From assembly GCA_030144725.1 (NCBI GenBank), contig JASKMD010000025.1:7395663-7459662 (forward strand): a stretch of 64,000 nt of DNA. The letters are read 5' to 3'. Each line of letters opens with the position of its first letter. Within the stretch, counting starts at the first letter, position 1. The translations under genes were made by a program, and so were the position numbers. Positions 63,779-64,000 of this stretch are shown here, piece by piece. The notes beneath the pieces are model-generated. The model worked only from the letters and a program-made list of their open reading frames with translations, searched no databases and was not told where the DNA came from. This DNA comes from Haematococcus lacustris (taxonomy: Eukaryota > Chlorophyta > Chlorophyceae > Chlamydomonadales > Haematococcaceae).

Positions 63779-64000
63779 CTACACTGAGCAGCTTGTTGCA
63801 AGGGGGAGGAGGGGGAGAGGATTGGGTGACACATGACAAGTCAGACACGCAAGAGCTGTGGTAGTGTGCGACCACAGGTACTTCTGCTGCACCTTCATAG
63901 TTTGTCCATTTGGAGAGTTGGCGTCAGTACCAGCGCATGTGTATATGCGGCGGCGTGCCCAAGCGCGGTCAATAGCAACCGTTCTAGCTTTTCTAGCTGG
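63779..64000. other. Right edge, probable intron or 5' region of the last gene
   Basis: It lies upstream of the exon at 63778 on the minus strand. A pyrimidine-rich tract (reverse complement of the GGGGGAGGAGGGGGAG run at about 63801-63816) precedes the GTGTAG acceptor, so this is intron sequence at least to about 63850. No further exon could be supported. Confidence 0.4.

Overview
The window is nuclear DNA of a unicellular green alga of the order Chlamydomonadales. The evidence is GC-rich, intron-dense genes (one has at least 34 coding exons), CTG/GCC-rich low complexity, a flagellar tether protein, a class III nucleotide cyclase of volvocalean type, and TGTAA-type poly(A) signals after some genes. 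Interstitial telomere-like tracts are of the TTAGGG/CCCTAA kind, not the TTTTAGGG of Chlamydomonas reinhardtii. Together with the repeat content this fits a Haematococcus-like (Stephanosphaerinia) alga, but that assignment is an inference. Two 500-base runs of N (2531-3030 and 58490-58989) are assembly gaps.

Layout: (1) 2-800 (+), the last two exons of a membrane protein. (2) 3054-21307 (+), the C-terminal 1,622 residues of a CFAP43/CFAP44-family protein. (3) 28529-21827 (-), a complete DTW-domain tRNA-uridine aminocarboxypropyltransferase, convergent with CFAP43. (4) 37235-29304 (-), a leucine-carboxyl-methyltransferase-like SAM enzyme. (5) about 37613-50134 (+), a receptor-like protein with a solute-binding-type ectodomain, one transmembrane helix and two cyclase homology domains, divergent from gene 4. 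(6) 51773-56406 (+), glucose-6-phosphate 1-epimerase. (7) 61089-59152 (-), chloroplast peroxiredoxin Q. (8) 63778-62466 (-), the 3' part of an unrecognised helical protein. Genes 3, 6 and 7 were assembled exon by exon with every reading phase closing; genes 2 and 5 nearly so.

The accessory layer is a family of decayed Fanzor-like (eukaryotic TnpB-like) elements. At least eight fragments were found. Seven lie inside introns of the genes above and one lies between genes 7 and 8. They share a RuvC-type C-terminal half (a GI-[D/G]-PG box, a VDEHRTT box and a DRDCNAALNM box), a lysine-rich linker, and a conserved 200-250 base segment after the stop codon. That segment is the likely right end and the natural place to look for a guide RNA. 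No copy is intact: catalytic residues are lost, frames are shifted, and several copies are internally deleted or shuffled.

The genes do not form a pathway. What links them is that long introns of ordinary genes collect Fanzor relics, minisatellites (12-mers, CCTGA, GGGTGA, CCACCT), a tRNA-derived SINE-like element and telomere-like tracts.
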